In this document: piece by piece, positions 26,043-35,312 of the stretch
Layout: every line of letters starts with the position of its first letter
How positions within the stretch are numbered: position 1 is the stretch's first letter
Source of the DNA: Neolewinella agarilytica
GTDB taxonomy: Bacteria > Bacteroidota > Bacteroidia > Chitinophagales > Saprospiraceae
Length of the DNA stretch: 64,000 bases
Direction of reading: 5' to 3'
Assembly (NCBI RefSeq): GCF_900110645.1
Contig: NZ_FOFB01000028.1
Coordinates: 1 to 64,000 of the forward strand
Position numbers and translations under genes: made by a program
Notes under the pieces: model-generated
Database searches by the model: none
Told to the model about the DNA's origin: nothing
Seen by the model: the letters and a program-made list of their open reading frames with translations, nothing else

Positions 26043-27704
26043 TCAGAAGCCCTGCGGGTGCAAACCATCCCACTCAGAAGCCGACTGATAGGCCGCCGCC
26101 ACATTCACCATCTCCTGCTCCCCAAACAGTTTACCGGTGAAGGTGATGCTCGTGGGTGTTCCTTCGGCGTTCATGCCATTGGGGACGGAGATGCAGGGTT
26201 GCCCCGTCAGGTTCGTGATCAAGAGGCTGTTAGAGTGCCAGCTGGGATTGACGTATACATCAATGTTGTTGTCTTCGAAGACTTTGTCCATATCGTGCAT
26301 CAGCTGCCGGCGCAGGCGGTTGGCCTGCACGTAAGCGACGGCCGGTACGAAGTGCGCCGTGCGGAAGGCATTGGGCCAGGCGTTGCGTACCTGCCGCGTC
26401 AGTTCATCATCCTGGCCGGAGCGGGTCAGGGACTCGAAGGCAGCAGCGGCCTCGACGTTGAGCACGAAACGGATATCGGGTTCTTCGGGCAGTTCGATCG
26501 GGACGAGCTCGTAGCCCAGCTCGCGCAGAGTTTCCAGGGCAACGGAGTCCTGATCGTGGAAGGCATAGTCGCGCTCCATCCGTGATTTGTAGTAGCCGAT
26601 GCGGGTGCCCGGCTTCACGTTTCCTGCTGGCCATTCGTACTGAAAACCGGCCTGAATGGCGTGGGCATCGCGCGGATCATAGTTTGCGATGGCGGAGAGT
26701 ACGAGTCCGGCGTCAGCGGCGGAGCGGGTGATGGGGCCGATCTTGTCCATCGTCCAGCTCAGGGCCATGGCGCCGTGACGGGAGACGCGGCCGAAGGTAG
26801 GCCGCAGACCCGTAGTACCGCAAACCGTGCTCGGCGAAACGATGCTGCCCAGCGTCTCGGTACCGATAGCAAAGGGCACGAGCCCGGCCGCTACCGCGCT
26901 GGCGGAGCCAGCGGAGGACCCGCTGCTACCCGTTTCCGGATTCCAGGGGTTGCGCGTTTTTTCGCCGTACCAGACGTCGCCCCAGGCCAAAGCGCCCATG
27001 CTGAGTTTGGCGACGAGAATAGCACCGGCCTCGTCGAGTTGCTCGATGACGGAGGCATCGACATCGATCGTCTGGTTTTCGTAGGGCTTTGCGCCCCAGG
27101 TGGTTTTGTAGCCTTTGGCGGCGAGCAGGTCTTTGGCGCCGTAGGGAATACCGTGTAGCGGGCCGCGGTATTTGCCGGCGGCGAGCTCTGCGTCGAGCAT
27201 ATCGGCCTGCTTCAGGGCGCGCTCCTCGGTCAGGGTGATGACGCAGTGGAGGGTGGGGTCGTGCTTTTTGAGGCGCTTGAGGAATAGTTCGGTGAGTTTG
27301 CGGCAGCTGATTTTCCGTTGCTTGATTACCGTCCCTAGCTGCTTGACCGTCAGCCAGTGTACCGAGCCTTCCTTTTGGCTTACCGTCAGCATATCCGGCG
27401 CGGACGCAGGTCCAGACACCGTTTGATCAGCAGGGAGTTGCTCCGCCCGAAGCACCGGACTAAACACCAGTGCGGGGGATAGCTCGTTGGGGATATCGGC
27501 CTGGCCAAGTTCGAGCATGGTCTTGCGGTTGTCTTCGAGGCCAGGCAGCGCCTGATCGATCTCTTCGTCGTTGAGGAAGTCAATGCCCAGCACCTCCGCC
27601 GCCGTGGCTACCTGCGCCCGGGTGAGGGCCTCGTTGAGGGCCATGCCGGTAGCGATGAGGAGGAGGGCGGCGAGGGTGGTGGCTAAAAGCCTTCTGTTTT
27701 TCAT
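26043..27704 (-). CDS. Amidase-signature family protein, exported
   Basis: A 553-residue amidase-signature hydrolase (family that includes GatA, which makes Asn/Gln-tRNA). The Ser-cisSer-Lys triad is visible: Lys in GIPYGAKDLL, and the Ser pair in SGSSGSSAGSASAVAAGLVPFAIGTETLGSI. The N terminus has a hydrophobic helix (LLATTLAALLLIATGMAL) and ~100 extra residues absent from GatA, so it is a periplasmic or membrane-anchored amidase and not the tRNA amidotransferase. Substrate unknown. Confidence 0.87.
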   Translation of the reverse strand: MKNRRLLATTLAALLLIATGMALNEALTRAQVATAAEVLGIDFLNDEEIDQALPGLEDNRKTMLELGQADIPNELSPALVFSPVLRAEQLPADQTVSGPASAPDMLTVSQKEGSVHWLTVKQLGTVIKQRKISCRKLTELFLKRLKKHDPTLHCVITLTEERALKQADMLDAELAAGKYRGPLHGIPYGAKDLLAAKGYKTTWGAKPYENQTIDVDASVIEQLDEAGAILVAKLSMGALAWGDVWYGEKTRNPWNPETGSSGSSAGSASAVAAGLVPFAIGTETLGSIVSPSTVCGTTGLRPTFGRVSRHGAMALSWTMDKIGPITRSAADAGLVLSAIANYDPRDAHAIQAGFQYEWPAGNVKPGTRIGYYKSRMERDYAFHDQDSVALETLRELGYELVPIELPEEPDIRFVLNVEAAAAFESLTRSGQDDELTRQVRNAWPNAFRTAHFVPAVAYVQANRLRRQLMHDMDKVFEDNNIDVYVNPSWHSNSLLITNLTGQPCISVPNGMNAEGTPTSITFTGKLFGEQEMVNVAAAYQSASEWDGLHPQGF

Positions 27705-27811
27705 ACTATCCGATATTCACTAAGCTGATGGAGATTATCTGCCCACTAAAGTATTATCTTGCTTTTAGATTATCTAATTGAACCCTACATTACAAAAACT
27801 TCTACCCTATT

Positions 27812-28744
27812 ATGCTTCGTTATTTATTGTTATCAGCCAGCTTCTTCGTTAGCCTCACTTTATTTGCTCAGCATACGGTTAGTAAAGACGTCGTTGTCAG
27901 CGTCAGCAAATCCGTCCGCGACCAGGAGGTCAACCTCACTTACAGTGCCAACAACAGTACCTCTGGCAAAATGACGATAGTGCTCTCCCTTGAAGGTCGG
28001 AGCTTCGAACGAGCTGATGGCTCTATCCCTGCCGTCAAAGAGCTTCTTCCCGGTACGAACCGAATCATCAGTCTGACCAATGTTTCTCGTACGCCTGCTT
28101 ATTCTTACATGTGGGTTTCTGGTTGTGTTGATGTTGAGCATGACGAGGTGACTTACCTTTTGCCCGTTGCTCCGGGAAAAACCACTTGGATGGATACCCT
28201 GAAGAGTATTGGTGAGGTTTTTCTTGGCAAGGAAAAGTCTCTCGATTTTATTTCCTTCTCATTCAAAGCATCTCCGGGGGATAAAATCTACGCCTCCCGC
28301 CGGGGAACCATCATTGAAATGGAAGACAAATACGACGCACCTACCGGAGAGGGGATCAGCTACCAGAGACAAAACAATTATGTAGTGATTGAGCATGACG
28401 ATTGTACCCGTGGCCGGTACGAGTTATTCGCTAAAGGTGGTATTACGGCTGGATTCGGTAAAACAGTGGAAGCCGGAGATGTACTCGGAACCGTTGTTGA
28501 CGGAAGCGCGTTCACAAATGGAACGCACCTTCGCTTCAGCGTCTACTATACAGACCTAAGCCGCAAGCAGCTGATTGAGAAGCAAAAAGACAGAGCAAAA
28601 ACCTACCAAAGGCAGTATGTCTCGGTGGCTTTCACCGGAGCCAATGGCCCCGGAGAAGTCATCTGTACTCACCCTGAAGAAGTTATCTTTCAGGAAATGC
28701 GAAAAAAGGATATCAAAAGATGGAAAAAATCGAGGTCTAACTGA
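27812..28744 (+). CDS. Secreted M23-like (LytM fold) protein with degenerate active site
   Basis: 310 residues; signal peptide ends near FAQ (residue 20). The N-terminal half is a beta-rich domain. The C-terminal half follows the M23 metallopeptidase plan: PGDKIYASRRGTIIEME, NNYVVIEHDDCTRGRYELFAKGG, GKTVEAGDVLGTVVDGSAFTNGTHLRFSVYY. The zinc-binding HxxxD motif is missing and the usual HxH is replaced by HLRFSVY, so it is probably a non-catalytic LytM-type protein, of the kind that regulates peptidoglycan hydrolases. It is divergently placed from the amidase. Confidence 0.72.
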   Translation: MLRYLLLSASFFVSLTLFAQHTVSKDVVVSVSKSVRDQEVNLTYSANNSTSGKMTIVLSLEGRSFERADGSIPAVKELLPGTNRIISLTNVSRTPAYSYMWVSGCVDVEHDEVTYLLPVAPGKTTWMDTLKSIGEVFLGKEKSLDFISFSFKASPGDKIYASRRGTIIEMEDKYDAPTGEGISYQRQNNYVVIEHDDCTRGRYELFAKGGITAGFGKTVEAGDVLGTVVDGSAFTNGTHLRFSVYYTDLSRKQLIEKQKDRAKTYQRQYVSVAFTGANGPGEVICTHPEEVIFQEMRKKDIKRWKKSRSN

Positions 28745-28815
28745 TCCTTTTCCAGGAGTTTCGGCTCTTACCAGAAAAATACACCTATCGCTTTCACTAC
28801 CCCCGTAGGTTCTTC

Positions 28816-29574
28816 TCACTGCACCTGCGGCCGCGCCCCCATCAGCTTCCGCCCCCACACCAGCACCTGTCCGCCATAGATGCACAGCCAGAGCAGCAAT
28901 ACCGTGAAGCTCAGCGCCTGGGCGCCCGCATACCAGACCTGCCCGCGCAAGTCCGCTAAATGATATTTATAAGCTAAGAAATCCGCTCCGGAGAGGATGG
29001 CGTAAGCAAGGATGAAGAGCAGACAGCCCTTCAGTAACTTACGGATATACCACAGCAGACGCGGCAGGCTGCGCCGCTTCAATTGCCGACGCCGACGCCG
29101 CAAATACAGTACACAGAACAGTACATAAAGCGGCCAACCGGCCAGAAAGAGTGCTTGCTCCAAACCACCATAAAAGGGGTTGTAGAAGTACCGCCCCGCC
29201 TCATGCCGGTACTCCGGGAACAGCCAGACGACCAGAAAATAGATCGTTTGCCCGATCGGCAAACCAAAGTGTTTCAGGTCAGACCATCGAAAAACATACT
29301 GCGGATAGAAGCTGATTTTCACATGAAAGAACAGCAGGACCGGCAGCCACAAGCTAAAGTAAATGGGCCAGAACCGCATATTCGGATGTGCTTCCAGATT
29401 CCCCGTAAAGTCCCACAAAAAATGAAGCTGGGTTAAGCCACCCATGATCAGCAACATGCCATAAATCACGTTCGCCCGGCGGTCTCCTGACCGCTTCCGG
29501 AAAAACAACCCGCCAATCAAGAGCGCCGCAGCAATAGCTGCTAACATTATAAGTTTGGGAAGGAGGATGGGCAT
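28816..29574 (-). CDS. Multi-pass membrane protein, unknown function
   Basis: 252 residues with about seven hydrophobic helices (starting ILLPKLIMLAAIAAALLIGGLFF, then YGMLLIMGGLTQLHFLW, FWPIYFSLWLPVLLFFHV, GQTIYFLVVWLF, LFLAGWPLYVLFCVLYL, GCLLFILAYAILSG, LSFTVLLLWLCIYGGQVL). The layout resembles the seven-helix sensor part of some Bacteroidota regulators, but no DNA-binding domain follows, so it may be a stand-alone or truncated relative. The last codons (GARPQVQ) are written by a copy of the window's recurring 18-mer. Confidence 0.65.
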   Translation of the reverse strand: MPILLPKLIMLAAIAAALLIGGLFFRKRSGDRRANVIYGMLLIMGGLTQLHFLWDFTGNLEAHPNMRFWPIYFSLWLPVLLFFHVKISFYPQYVFRWSDLKHFGLPIGQTIYFLVVWLFPEYRHEAGRYFYNPFYGGLEQALFLAGWPLYVLFCVLYLRRRRRQLKRRSLPRLLWYIRKLLKGCLLFILAYAILSGADFLAYKYHLADLRGQVWYAGAQALSFTVLLLWLCIYGGQVLVWGRKLMGARPQVQ

Positions 29575-29911
29575 GGCAGCAAAGCTAGGGTAGAAAATTT
29601 CGCAAAGCGATTTTTTTTAGATGCCTGCGGCTTATGGGCGCTTCGCTTACAGGGCCCAAAAAATGGCCTGTTTTTTCTAAAAGGCCGAAGGCCTTCGAAA
29701 AGCGTAGCGTCTAAAAACCAGGAGCCCTATCTAAAGTAGCACTGAAATACGCTTTGTGCACTCTGTGCCTATGTGTCCCTATGTGTCCACAAGAGAAAAA
29801 GCCGAAGGCCCTCCTAACGGGAAGATTTGGTGTTGAAACAAAAACCGAGCCCAAAAAAAGTGCCCGCACGCAAGTACAGGCACTTCTAATCAATAAGGAA
29901 ATAGCTTTTAA
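29575..29911. other. Intergenic region with palindromes
   Basis: No gene supported. It contains aaggccgaaggcctt (a palindrome near 29680), opposed gcgcttcgct/agcgtagcgtc segments, and short ctatgtgtcc direct repeats at 29768-29788. The terminator for the minus-strand 29912 gene lies at its right end. Confidence 0.5.
29853..29885 (-). terminator. Rho-independent terminator, minus strand
   Basis: On the minus strand, aagtgcc ... ggcactt (29885 to 29859) is followed by a run of seven T (29859-29853 region). It lies 27 bases after the stop of the 29912-30916 gene. Confidence 0.65.
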
Positions 29912-30916
29912 TTACTTACTGGCAACTTCCAGTTTGCCCTGCTTAAGGTCTTTGTAAAAACCTTTCAGGTACTTGGTAATTTCCTTTTTGCTGTCGGCAC
30001 TGAGGCCGTCAAAGGATGCTACCTGGTTCAAAAGGGTGTCTTTCAGGGAGGTAAACATTTCAGTGGTTTCGGTGAAGTCAGGAGCGGTGTCATACTCCCA
30101 GATCAGGCTGCGGTCAGTAGGCTTGGTTTCACCCAGGTGGCTGAAGCCGGTAGCGTAAGTGGCGTTAACCAGACCGCTGAAGTCAAAGTCATAAGGAATG
30201 GCGGTGTAAGTACCATTGGTGTTTTGCATCAGTTTCATGTTACGAACCATCCGGTTGGAGTAATCGCTGTTACCGATCATGTACTGGAAAAGGGCCAGTT
30301 CTTCGGCGTTCTCGATTTGGTCAGCACCAAGTGCGTAACATTCTTTACAGCTCTTAGTGTCCATGCGGCCTTTCAGTTCGTCGGTATCTTCGATCAGGAT
30401 ACCGTAGCTGGTTGTTGTGCTGCCGTCTACAGTATTAACGTAAGTGATGGTGAGCAACTGCGTCCGGAAACTGGCTTCAGGATTGATGGTATTGTACAGC
30501 TCGTAAGCCAACTGCTCCCGAAGGATGGCGTCTTGTCCGGCTTCATCATCCGTACAATGAGTAACCAGTTTAAAGTCGTTGTGGGTGCTAAGGCCAGCGG
30601 CACGGAGACCATCTTTAGCAAACTTCAGCTTCAGGGGAGGCATCGTGCAGGTGCGGCGGCGAAACTTACCGCGAACGGCAACTTCCAGTTCAAGCTCTTC
30701 GCCGCCGGCAATAACGGTAGCAGGAAGAAAGTCAACCTTCTTACGGTATACTTCCAGGCTATCGAAATTTACGTGAAGCTCAATTTCGGTAGCGAGTTCG
30801 TTGCTCCAGGCGTCGAAGAGGCTGTTACCAGCCTTATCCTCGCCGCTGCCGCTGCCGGCAAACACAGCGCAACTAAGCAAGAGGCTGTAAACGATGGTAA
30901 GGATAAAGCGGGTCAT
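29912..30916 (-). CDS. Secreted CotH-kinase-like protein (distant)
   Basis: 334 residues; signal peptide MTRFILTIVYSLLLSCAVFAG. The order of conserved-looking segments recalls CotH spore-coat kinases: VRGKFRRRTCTMPPLKLKF (like the RGNSS...KKPYKLKL opening), NDFKLVTHCTDD...ILREQLAYELYN, then YMIGNSDYSNRMVRNMKLM and AIPYDFDFSGLVN, the last resembling the metal-binding DFD. The match is weak and I cannot confirm kinase residues. The frame is open to 31153, but the ATG at 30916 starts the signal peptide. An own terminator follows. Confidence 0.62.
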   Translation of the reverse strand: MTRFILTIVYSLLLSCAVFAGSGSGEDKAGNSLFDAWSNELATEIELHVNFDSLEVYRKKVDFLPATVIAGGEELELEVAVRGKFRRRTCTMPPLKLKFAKDGLRAAGLSTHNDFKLVTHCTDDEAGQDAILREQLAYELYNTINPEASFRTQLLTITYVNTVDGSTTTSYGILIEDTDELKGRMDTKSCKECYALGADQIENAEELALFQYMIGNSDYSNRMVRNMKLMQNTNGTYTAIPYDFDFSGLVNATYATGFSHLGETKPTDRSLIWEYDTAPDFTETTEMFTSLKDTLLNQVASFDGLSADSKKEITKYLKGFYKDLKQGKLEVASK

Positions 30917-31517
30917 GATTGGGTAGTTATATGGGTCTGTATTAAGAGACTCTGTTTTTAGTGAATGGTTGCACGCTGTTAATGAAGTTGTTATGCTTCC
31001 CGTGCTTGATGATACAAATATGGGGGCAGCAGCCACCGCCGGCAAGTTTGTTCGTTCGCTCCTTGTTTTTGATCGACGAACGAAGGAAAAAGTCGATAAA
31101 CGGCCGTTACTTTCGACCAATAGATTCGTCTCAAGGTGCTTTTCGATCTTCATGGCGCGGCCGCAGGTGCGAGCTTAGGTGTTGGGCAATGTTGCTTAAG
31201 CAGAGTAGTACTAAGACCGTGCCAGGCAAAAACATTACTGATTATCAGCTATTTATGATTTAACCAAGTTTATACCTGTTCGTTTTCGAACGCAGGGTGT
31301 ACGATATTTTATTGCTCTTTAGAGCAAATTGGGGCTTTGGGTTCTCCCCGAAAGGGTGACTTTTCGTCGATGATGGGTACATTACTAACTCTACGCAAAC
31401 TCTGGTAAGTCTTTATTACGGTTGAATGAGGGCCTTTCACGAGCGAAACAAGCCCCCGTTCCGGCGATAGCTTCTTTTTATCCATTACATCCATAAACCT
31501 GTCAATTGACCTCATTC
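30917..31517. other. Intergenic region between divergent genes
   Basis: About 600 bases with no supported gene; short frames on both strands look random. Visible features: one copy of the recurring 18-mer on the minus strand (31154-31170), a small imperfect hairpin at 31275-31296 (cctgttcg...cgaacgcagg) and ttgctct/agagcaa at 31312-31327. It must hold the promoters of the CotH-like gene and of gntP, but I see no good TAnnTTTG. Confidence 0.5.
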
Positions 31518-32837
31518 ATGCTCACCGGTCTCCCTCTCCTACTCGCTATCGCTGCGGCTGTCTTATTCCTCATTTTAAGCAGCAGCCGGCTGAAGTGGCA
31601 TCCTTTCTTTGGCTTGTTGCTGGCGGCAACGGGGCTCGGGCTCATCATTGGCCTGGATTTACCAAAGGTGATCTCCCTTCTGAAAGACGGCTTTGGGGGG
31701 CTCATCGGCTCCGTTGGTCTGTTGATTGTGCTGGGCAGTATTATTGGAGTGGCGCTGGAGCGGTCGGGTGCGGCACGCCGGATTGCCGATCTTCTGATTG
31801 GCGGAGGAGGTAACATCGGCCTCCGGCTGGTTGTGTTGGGTGCCGTTATTTCGATTCCTGTCTTTTGCGATAGCGGTTTCATTATTCTGGCGGGCCTGCT
31901 GCCCGCCCTGGCGCTGCGGGCTGGTGGTAAGGTCGCGCCGCTGGCGCTCAGCCTGGCCGGGGGCTTGTACCTCACGCACACGCTCATCCCGCCCACCCCG
32001 GGCCCGCTGGCCGCCGCAGCCAACCTTGGCGCGGATGAATTTATTGGCACCATCATGTTACTCGGCGCTATCATAAGCCTGCCCGTCATCTTCGTTACCT
32101 GGAAGGCAGCGGGATGGTTTGGCGATAAGATCAAAGCGCTGCCGCCGGTTTCTCCGGAGGAAGACAATAGCGCCCTGCCCTCTCTTTTTCAGAGTCTGCT
32201 TCCTCTTCTCATTCCCATCCTGTTGATCGCCCTGGGCTCCATACTCAAGCTGGCTACCAATGGCCAGGGAATTACAGCCTACATATTATGGTTATGCGAG
32301 CCAACGGTGGCCCTGGCCCTCGGCTGCATTCCGGCCTTGCTTCTCCCCTCCGCCGTCAGTAAGACCAGCTGGATTGGAGACGGGCTTTCCCTGGCCGGCC
32401 CCATCCTCATCATTACGGGCTTGGGCGGCGCCTTCGGCGCCGTGTTAAAAGCCTCCTCTCTGGCCAGCGACGTCGCCGGCTGGGTAGGCAACGAACCACT
32501 CTCCGGCACAGCTTTGCTCTGCCTTGGCTGGGCCGTGGCGGCTCTGATGAAGTCGGCCCAGGGCAGCAGCACTGGCGCACTGGTGATCAGTTCGGGAATC
32601 ATTGCACCACTCCTTCCACTGGCAGGTTTTGCATCCGCCACCGACCTGGCCCTGATGACGCTCGCCATTGGAGGCGGCGCCATGACGATCAGTCACGCCA
32701 ACGATTCCTACTTTTGGGTAGTGACCCGCTTTTCGGGTATTGAAGTAGCGGACGCCTACCGGAGCTATACACCACTGACGGCCGTGATGGGCATTACGGT
32801 ATTGGTAGCGGTGCTGGTGATTTCGGTAGTCGTGTAA
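31518..32837 (+). CDS. GntP-family permease (gluconate:H+ symporter type)
   Basis: A 439-residue polytopic transporter with about 12-13 membrane helices. Family landmarks: the GLILGLDLPKV-like second helix, EVALERSGAARRIAD, PVFCDSGFIIL, the PTPGPLAAAANLGAD loop, LGWAVAALMKSAQGSSTGAL, and GGGAMTISHANDSYFWVV near the end. Substrate is a sugar acid (gluconate or a related hydroxyacid such as glycerate). An in-frame TTG at 31506 exists, but the ATG at 31518 is preferred. No kinase or dehydratase for gluconate is adjacent. Confidence 0.92.
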   Translation: MLTGLPLLLAIAAAVLFLILSSSRLKWHPFFGLLLAATGLGLIIGLDLPKVISLLKDGFGGLIGSVGLLIVLGSIIGVALERSGAARRIADLLIGGGGNIGLRLVVLGAVISIPVFCDSGFIILAGLLPALALRAGGKVAPLALSLAGGLYLTHTLIPPTPGPLAAAANLGADEFIGTIMLLGAIISLPVIFVTWKAAGWFGDKIKALPPVSPEEDNSALPSLFQSLLPLLIPILLIALGSILKLATNGQGITAYILWLCEPTVALALGCIPALLLPSAVSKTSWIGDGLSLAGPILIITGLGGAFGAVLKASSLASDVAGWVGNEPLSGTALLCLGWAVAALMKSAQGSSTGALVISSGIIAPLLPLAGFASATDLALMTLAIGGGAMTISHANDSYFWVVTRFSGIEVADAYRSYTPLTAVMGITVLVAVLVISVVV

Positions 32838-32890
32838 GACATCAGGAGGATTTGAAGCCTGGGAGACCTGTCGTATCCACTACTCATCGT

Positions 32891-32898
32891 TATCTTTA
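32891..32898 (+). promoter_or_regulatory. -7-like element TATCTTTA
   Basis: Seven of eight positions fit TAnnTTTG. It lies 52 bases before the ATG of the sheath-like lipoprotein gene, giving it a promoter separate from gntP. Confidence 0.45.
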
Positions 32899-32949
32899 GA
32901 CAGTGTCCTTTACCCTGACCCCATTCAATTATACCTGGATTCCTGTACT

Positions 32950-34182
32950 ATGAAAAACACTTTAGCGCTCACGTTCCTTTATTTTATTCTCGCCTTTGGA
33001 TGCAGCCAGAAAACCACCATTCTGCCTGACACCGAGGTACCGACAACGCCGGAGGTAACCCCTCCCCCGGAAGAAGTCAGCACGGGTACCCCACTCTTTA
33101 TTGGTTATACGGAGCGAGCCACCGTAAATGGTGGCTCAGCGAGTAACCGGGCCGTGATGGTGAGTTCTCTGCAGGAATTCACCAACACTTTTGGCGGTGC
33201 TACTTCTCAAAGTTCAGTCCATTATTTATATCCAAGTATAGTAGAATTCTATGCCCATGGCGGAAAGACCTGTTATGTACTCTCCGTCGGAGATTATGCC
33301 TCCCCGATCCAAAAGGAAGATTTAATGGAGGCGGTGGAAATCTCCGCTCAAAGTGCAACGGGTGCGGATTTGATCGTGATCCCGGATGCCATGGCAATGG
33401 CGGCAGAAGATGGCTACGAAGTTTACCGTTCCGTGCTAAATCACTGTAGCCAACAAAGATCATGTGTAGGGATATTCGATGTCTATGGAGCGGGTCTGGC
33501 CGGGACCGACCCGCAAACCGCCATTGCCGGTTTCAGAAGTAACATCGGAGAGGAGCACCTTCGATTTGGCATCGCCTATTACCCCTGGGCAATAACGGAA
33601 AACGGAAGCCTGCCCATGGCAGGCATCATGGCGGGAATCATCGCCAGAACCGATCGCACCGAAGGAATCTGGAAAACACCCGCCAATAAAGCTTTACGCC
33701 CGGGCCTTCTGCCAGCAGCAACGGTCTCTACCGAAGACCAGGCGGAGCTAACCGTAGATGCCGCTGGTGGCAAATCCATTAACGCCATCCGGACCTTCAC
33801 CGGTCAGGGAACACTCGTCTGGGGTGGGCGGACACTGGACGGCAACAGCCTGGACTGGCGGTATATCTCGACCGTGAGAACATCTCTCATGATCGAAAAA
33901 GACATCACTCAGTTAGTGAAAGCCTTCGAATTCGAGCCGAATACGAGTAATACCTGGACCTCCATAAAGTCAGTCGTGGATAATTACCTGGGAGATCTCT
34001 GGAGATCGGGCGCACTTCAGGGGACCACGGCTGATAAAGCGTATGGCGTAAGGGTTGGTTTAGGAGAAACCATGACCTCCGAAGATGTTCTTCAGGGCCG
34101 GCTGCTGGTACAGGTTGTAGTCGCGCTGACCAGACCGGCAGAATTCCTTACTATTCACGTAACGCAGCAAATGCAGGAGTAG
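32950..34182 (+). CDS. Contractile-tail sheath homologue with lipoprotein signal peptide
   Basis: 410 residues. Residues 46-402 carry the landmarks of the contractile tail-sheath family (phage, eCIS/PVC and T6SSiv sheaths): GTPLFIGYTE (46-55), FYAHGGKTCYVLSVG, ADLIVIPDA, GIAYYPW (207-213), RTDRTEGIWKTPAN (233-246), GKSINAIRTFTGQGTLVWGGRTL (274-296), GLGETMTSEDVLQGRL and RPAEFLTIHV (395-404). The normal N-terminal arm is replaced by a hydrophobic signal (TLALTFLYFILAFG) ending in Cys18, a lipobox-like site, then a proline/threonine-rich linker. Sheaths are cytoplasmic, so a membrane-anchored one is unexpected. No tube, baseplate, spike or ClpV gene is nearby. Function unknown. Confidence 0.82.
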   Translation: MKNTLALTFLYFILAFGCSQKTTILPDTEVPTTPEVTPPPEEVSTGTPLFIGYTERATVNGGSASNRAVMVSSLQEFTNTFGGATSQSSVHYLYPSIVEFYAHGGKTCYVLSVGDYASPIQKEDLMEAVEISAQSATGADLIVIPDAMAMAAEDGYEVYRSVLNHCSQQRSCVGIFDVYGAGLAGTDPQTAIAGFRSNIGEEHLRFGIAYYPWAITENGSLPMAGIMAGIIARTDRTEGIWKTPANKALRPGLLPAATVSTEDQAELTVDAAGGKSINAIRTFTGQGTLVWGGRTLDGNSLDWRYISTVRTSLMIEKDITQLVKAFEFEPNTSNTWTSIKSVVDNYLGDLWRSGALQGTTADKAYGVRVGLGETMTSEDVLQGRLLVQVVVALTRPAEFLTIHVTQQMQE

Positions 34183-34338
34183 GAAAGTCCGTGACAGGCT
34201 CCGAACACACATTTGCATCATCGTTACATCTCGATAAAATCCACGCCTTTACTAAAAGAGGCCTTTGTGCAGGATACAGCAGGATAGAATCACGCGCGTT
34301 TGCCCCCGATTTTAGGGTTCTGTTATAATCCAATACGC

Positions 34339-35253
34339 ATGAAAATATCAAAGCTCAGCTTCCCTTTGGCCTCCTTGTTTACCCTGATCCTTGTGACGAC
34401 TCTTCTGTCTTGTGGCAAGACAGAAGAAATCATGGAAGAAATGGAAGAAGTGATGGAAGAGGAAATGACTTCAGAAAGCGATGAAGACACCGGACCGATC
34501 GTTGAGTGCACTACAGAAGGCAATAATGCGGTACGGGATACAGACATTGCCAACCCCGTTAATGTAGGGACGGCTGATGACCGCAGCTGCTACGCCAACT
34601 ACAAGGAAAGTACCATTGACGGAACAACCTGGGGCGTATACAACATCACCTTCGGATCCAACCACCTGGATAATAACGGCCTGCAGCCCAGAATTGAACG
34701 ATCACTGAACCGATCACAGACTACCGGTATAGGGAGTTATGCCAGATTCACCGGAACGGTCAGAATTCTGGAAACCGGTAAAACAAACTCCGACGGTAGT
34801 GATGGCAGCTACATCATGCAGGCTAAAGGAAAGCATACTGGCGGCGGTGGTTCTGCAGACCCTGCCATCTGTCTGTACTTAGCCAAACCGGTTTACGGCA
34901 CCGATGCTGACGGCAATCAGGTGCAGGTATCATTTGATCTCTTCCGGGAGCAAATTAATTACCGTGGCGGGTCCGGCGCCGACGGCAGAGACATTGTTTT
35001 CCTGACCAACATTCCTAAAAATGAAGCCACCGACATTGAGCTGAAAGTTGGCTTCAGAGCTGACCCCGACAACCCCGATGCTAAGATTCACTACGCTGAC
35101 GCCGTTATTGGTGGCACCGAATTCAATTGGAACATCCCCGAGCCAGAGCGAGGAACCCAGTCGGGCATCCGATACGGCGCATACCGCGTTAAAGGCGGCA
35201 GAGCACAGATCCGATGGGCCAATACCACTTATGAGAAAGTGGAGATACAATAG
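34339..35253 (+). CDS. Hypothetical lipoprotein, jelly-roll-like
   Basis: 304 residues from the ATG at 34339. Lipoprotein signal ends LLSC with Cys25, then a very acidic Glu/Met-rich stretch ([15 protein letters not shown]). The remainder looks like a beta-sandwich: [51 protein letters not shown], and [27 protein letters not shown] at the end. The strand order recalls PL7-type alginate lyases and related lectins, but the RTExR catalytic motif is not intact (PRIERSL), so a binding role is as likely. It follows the sheath-like gene by 156 bases on the same strand. Confidence 0.7.
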   Translation: MKISKLSFPLASLFTLILVTTLLSCGKTEEIMEEMEEVMEEEMTSESDEDTGPIVECTTEGNNAVRDTDIANPVNVGTADDRSCYANYKESTIDGTTWGVYNITFGSNHLDNNGLQPRIERSLNRSQTTGIGSYARFTGTVRILETGKTNSDGSDGSYIMQAKGKHTGGGGSADPAICLYLAKPVYGTDADGNQVQVSFDLFREQINYRGGSGADGRDIVFLTNIPKNEATDIELKVGFRADPDNPDAKIHYADAVIGGTEFNWNIPEPERGTQSGIRYGAYRVKGGRAQIRWANTTYEKVEIQ

Positions 35254-35312
35254 CCTCTTGAGACAGACTCCGAAAGGTTGGTCCTCCTGATGAACGGCGG
35301 TAGAATTTATTA

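Noticed and set aside
31309-31515. Small minus-strand open frame upstream of gntP
   Set aside because: No start context, no domain, and it overlaps the gntP leader.
32950-34182. Prophage or contractile injection system locus
   Set aside because: The sheath-like gene has no tube, baseplate, spike, tape-measure or ATPase neighbours, and has a signal peptide; a single gene does not make a prophage.
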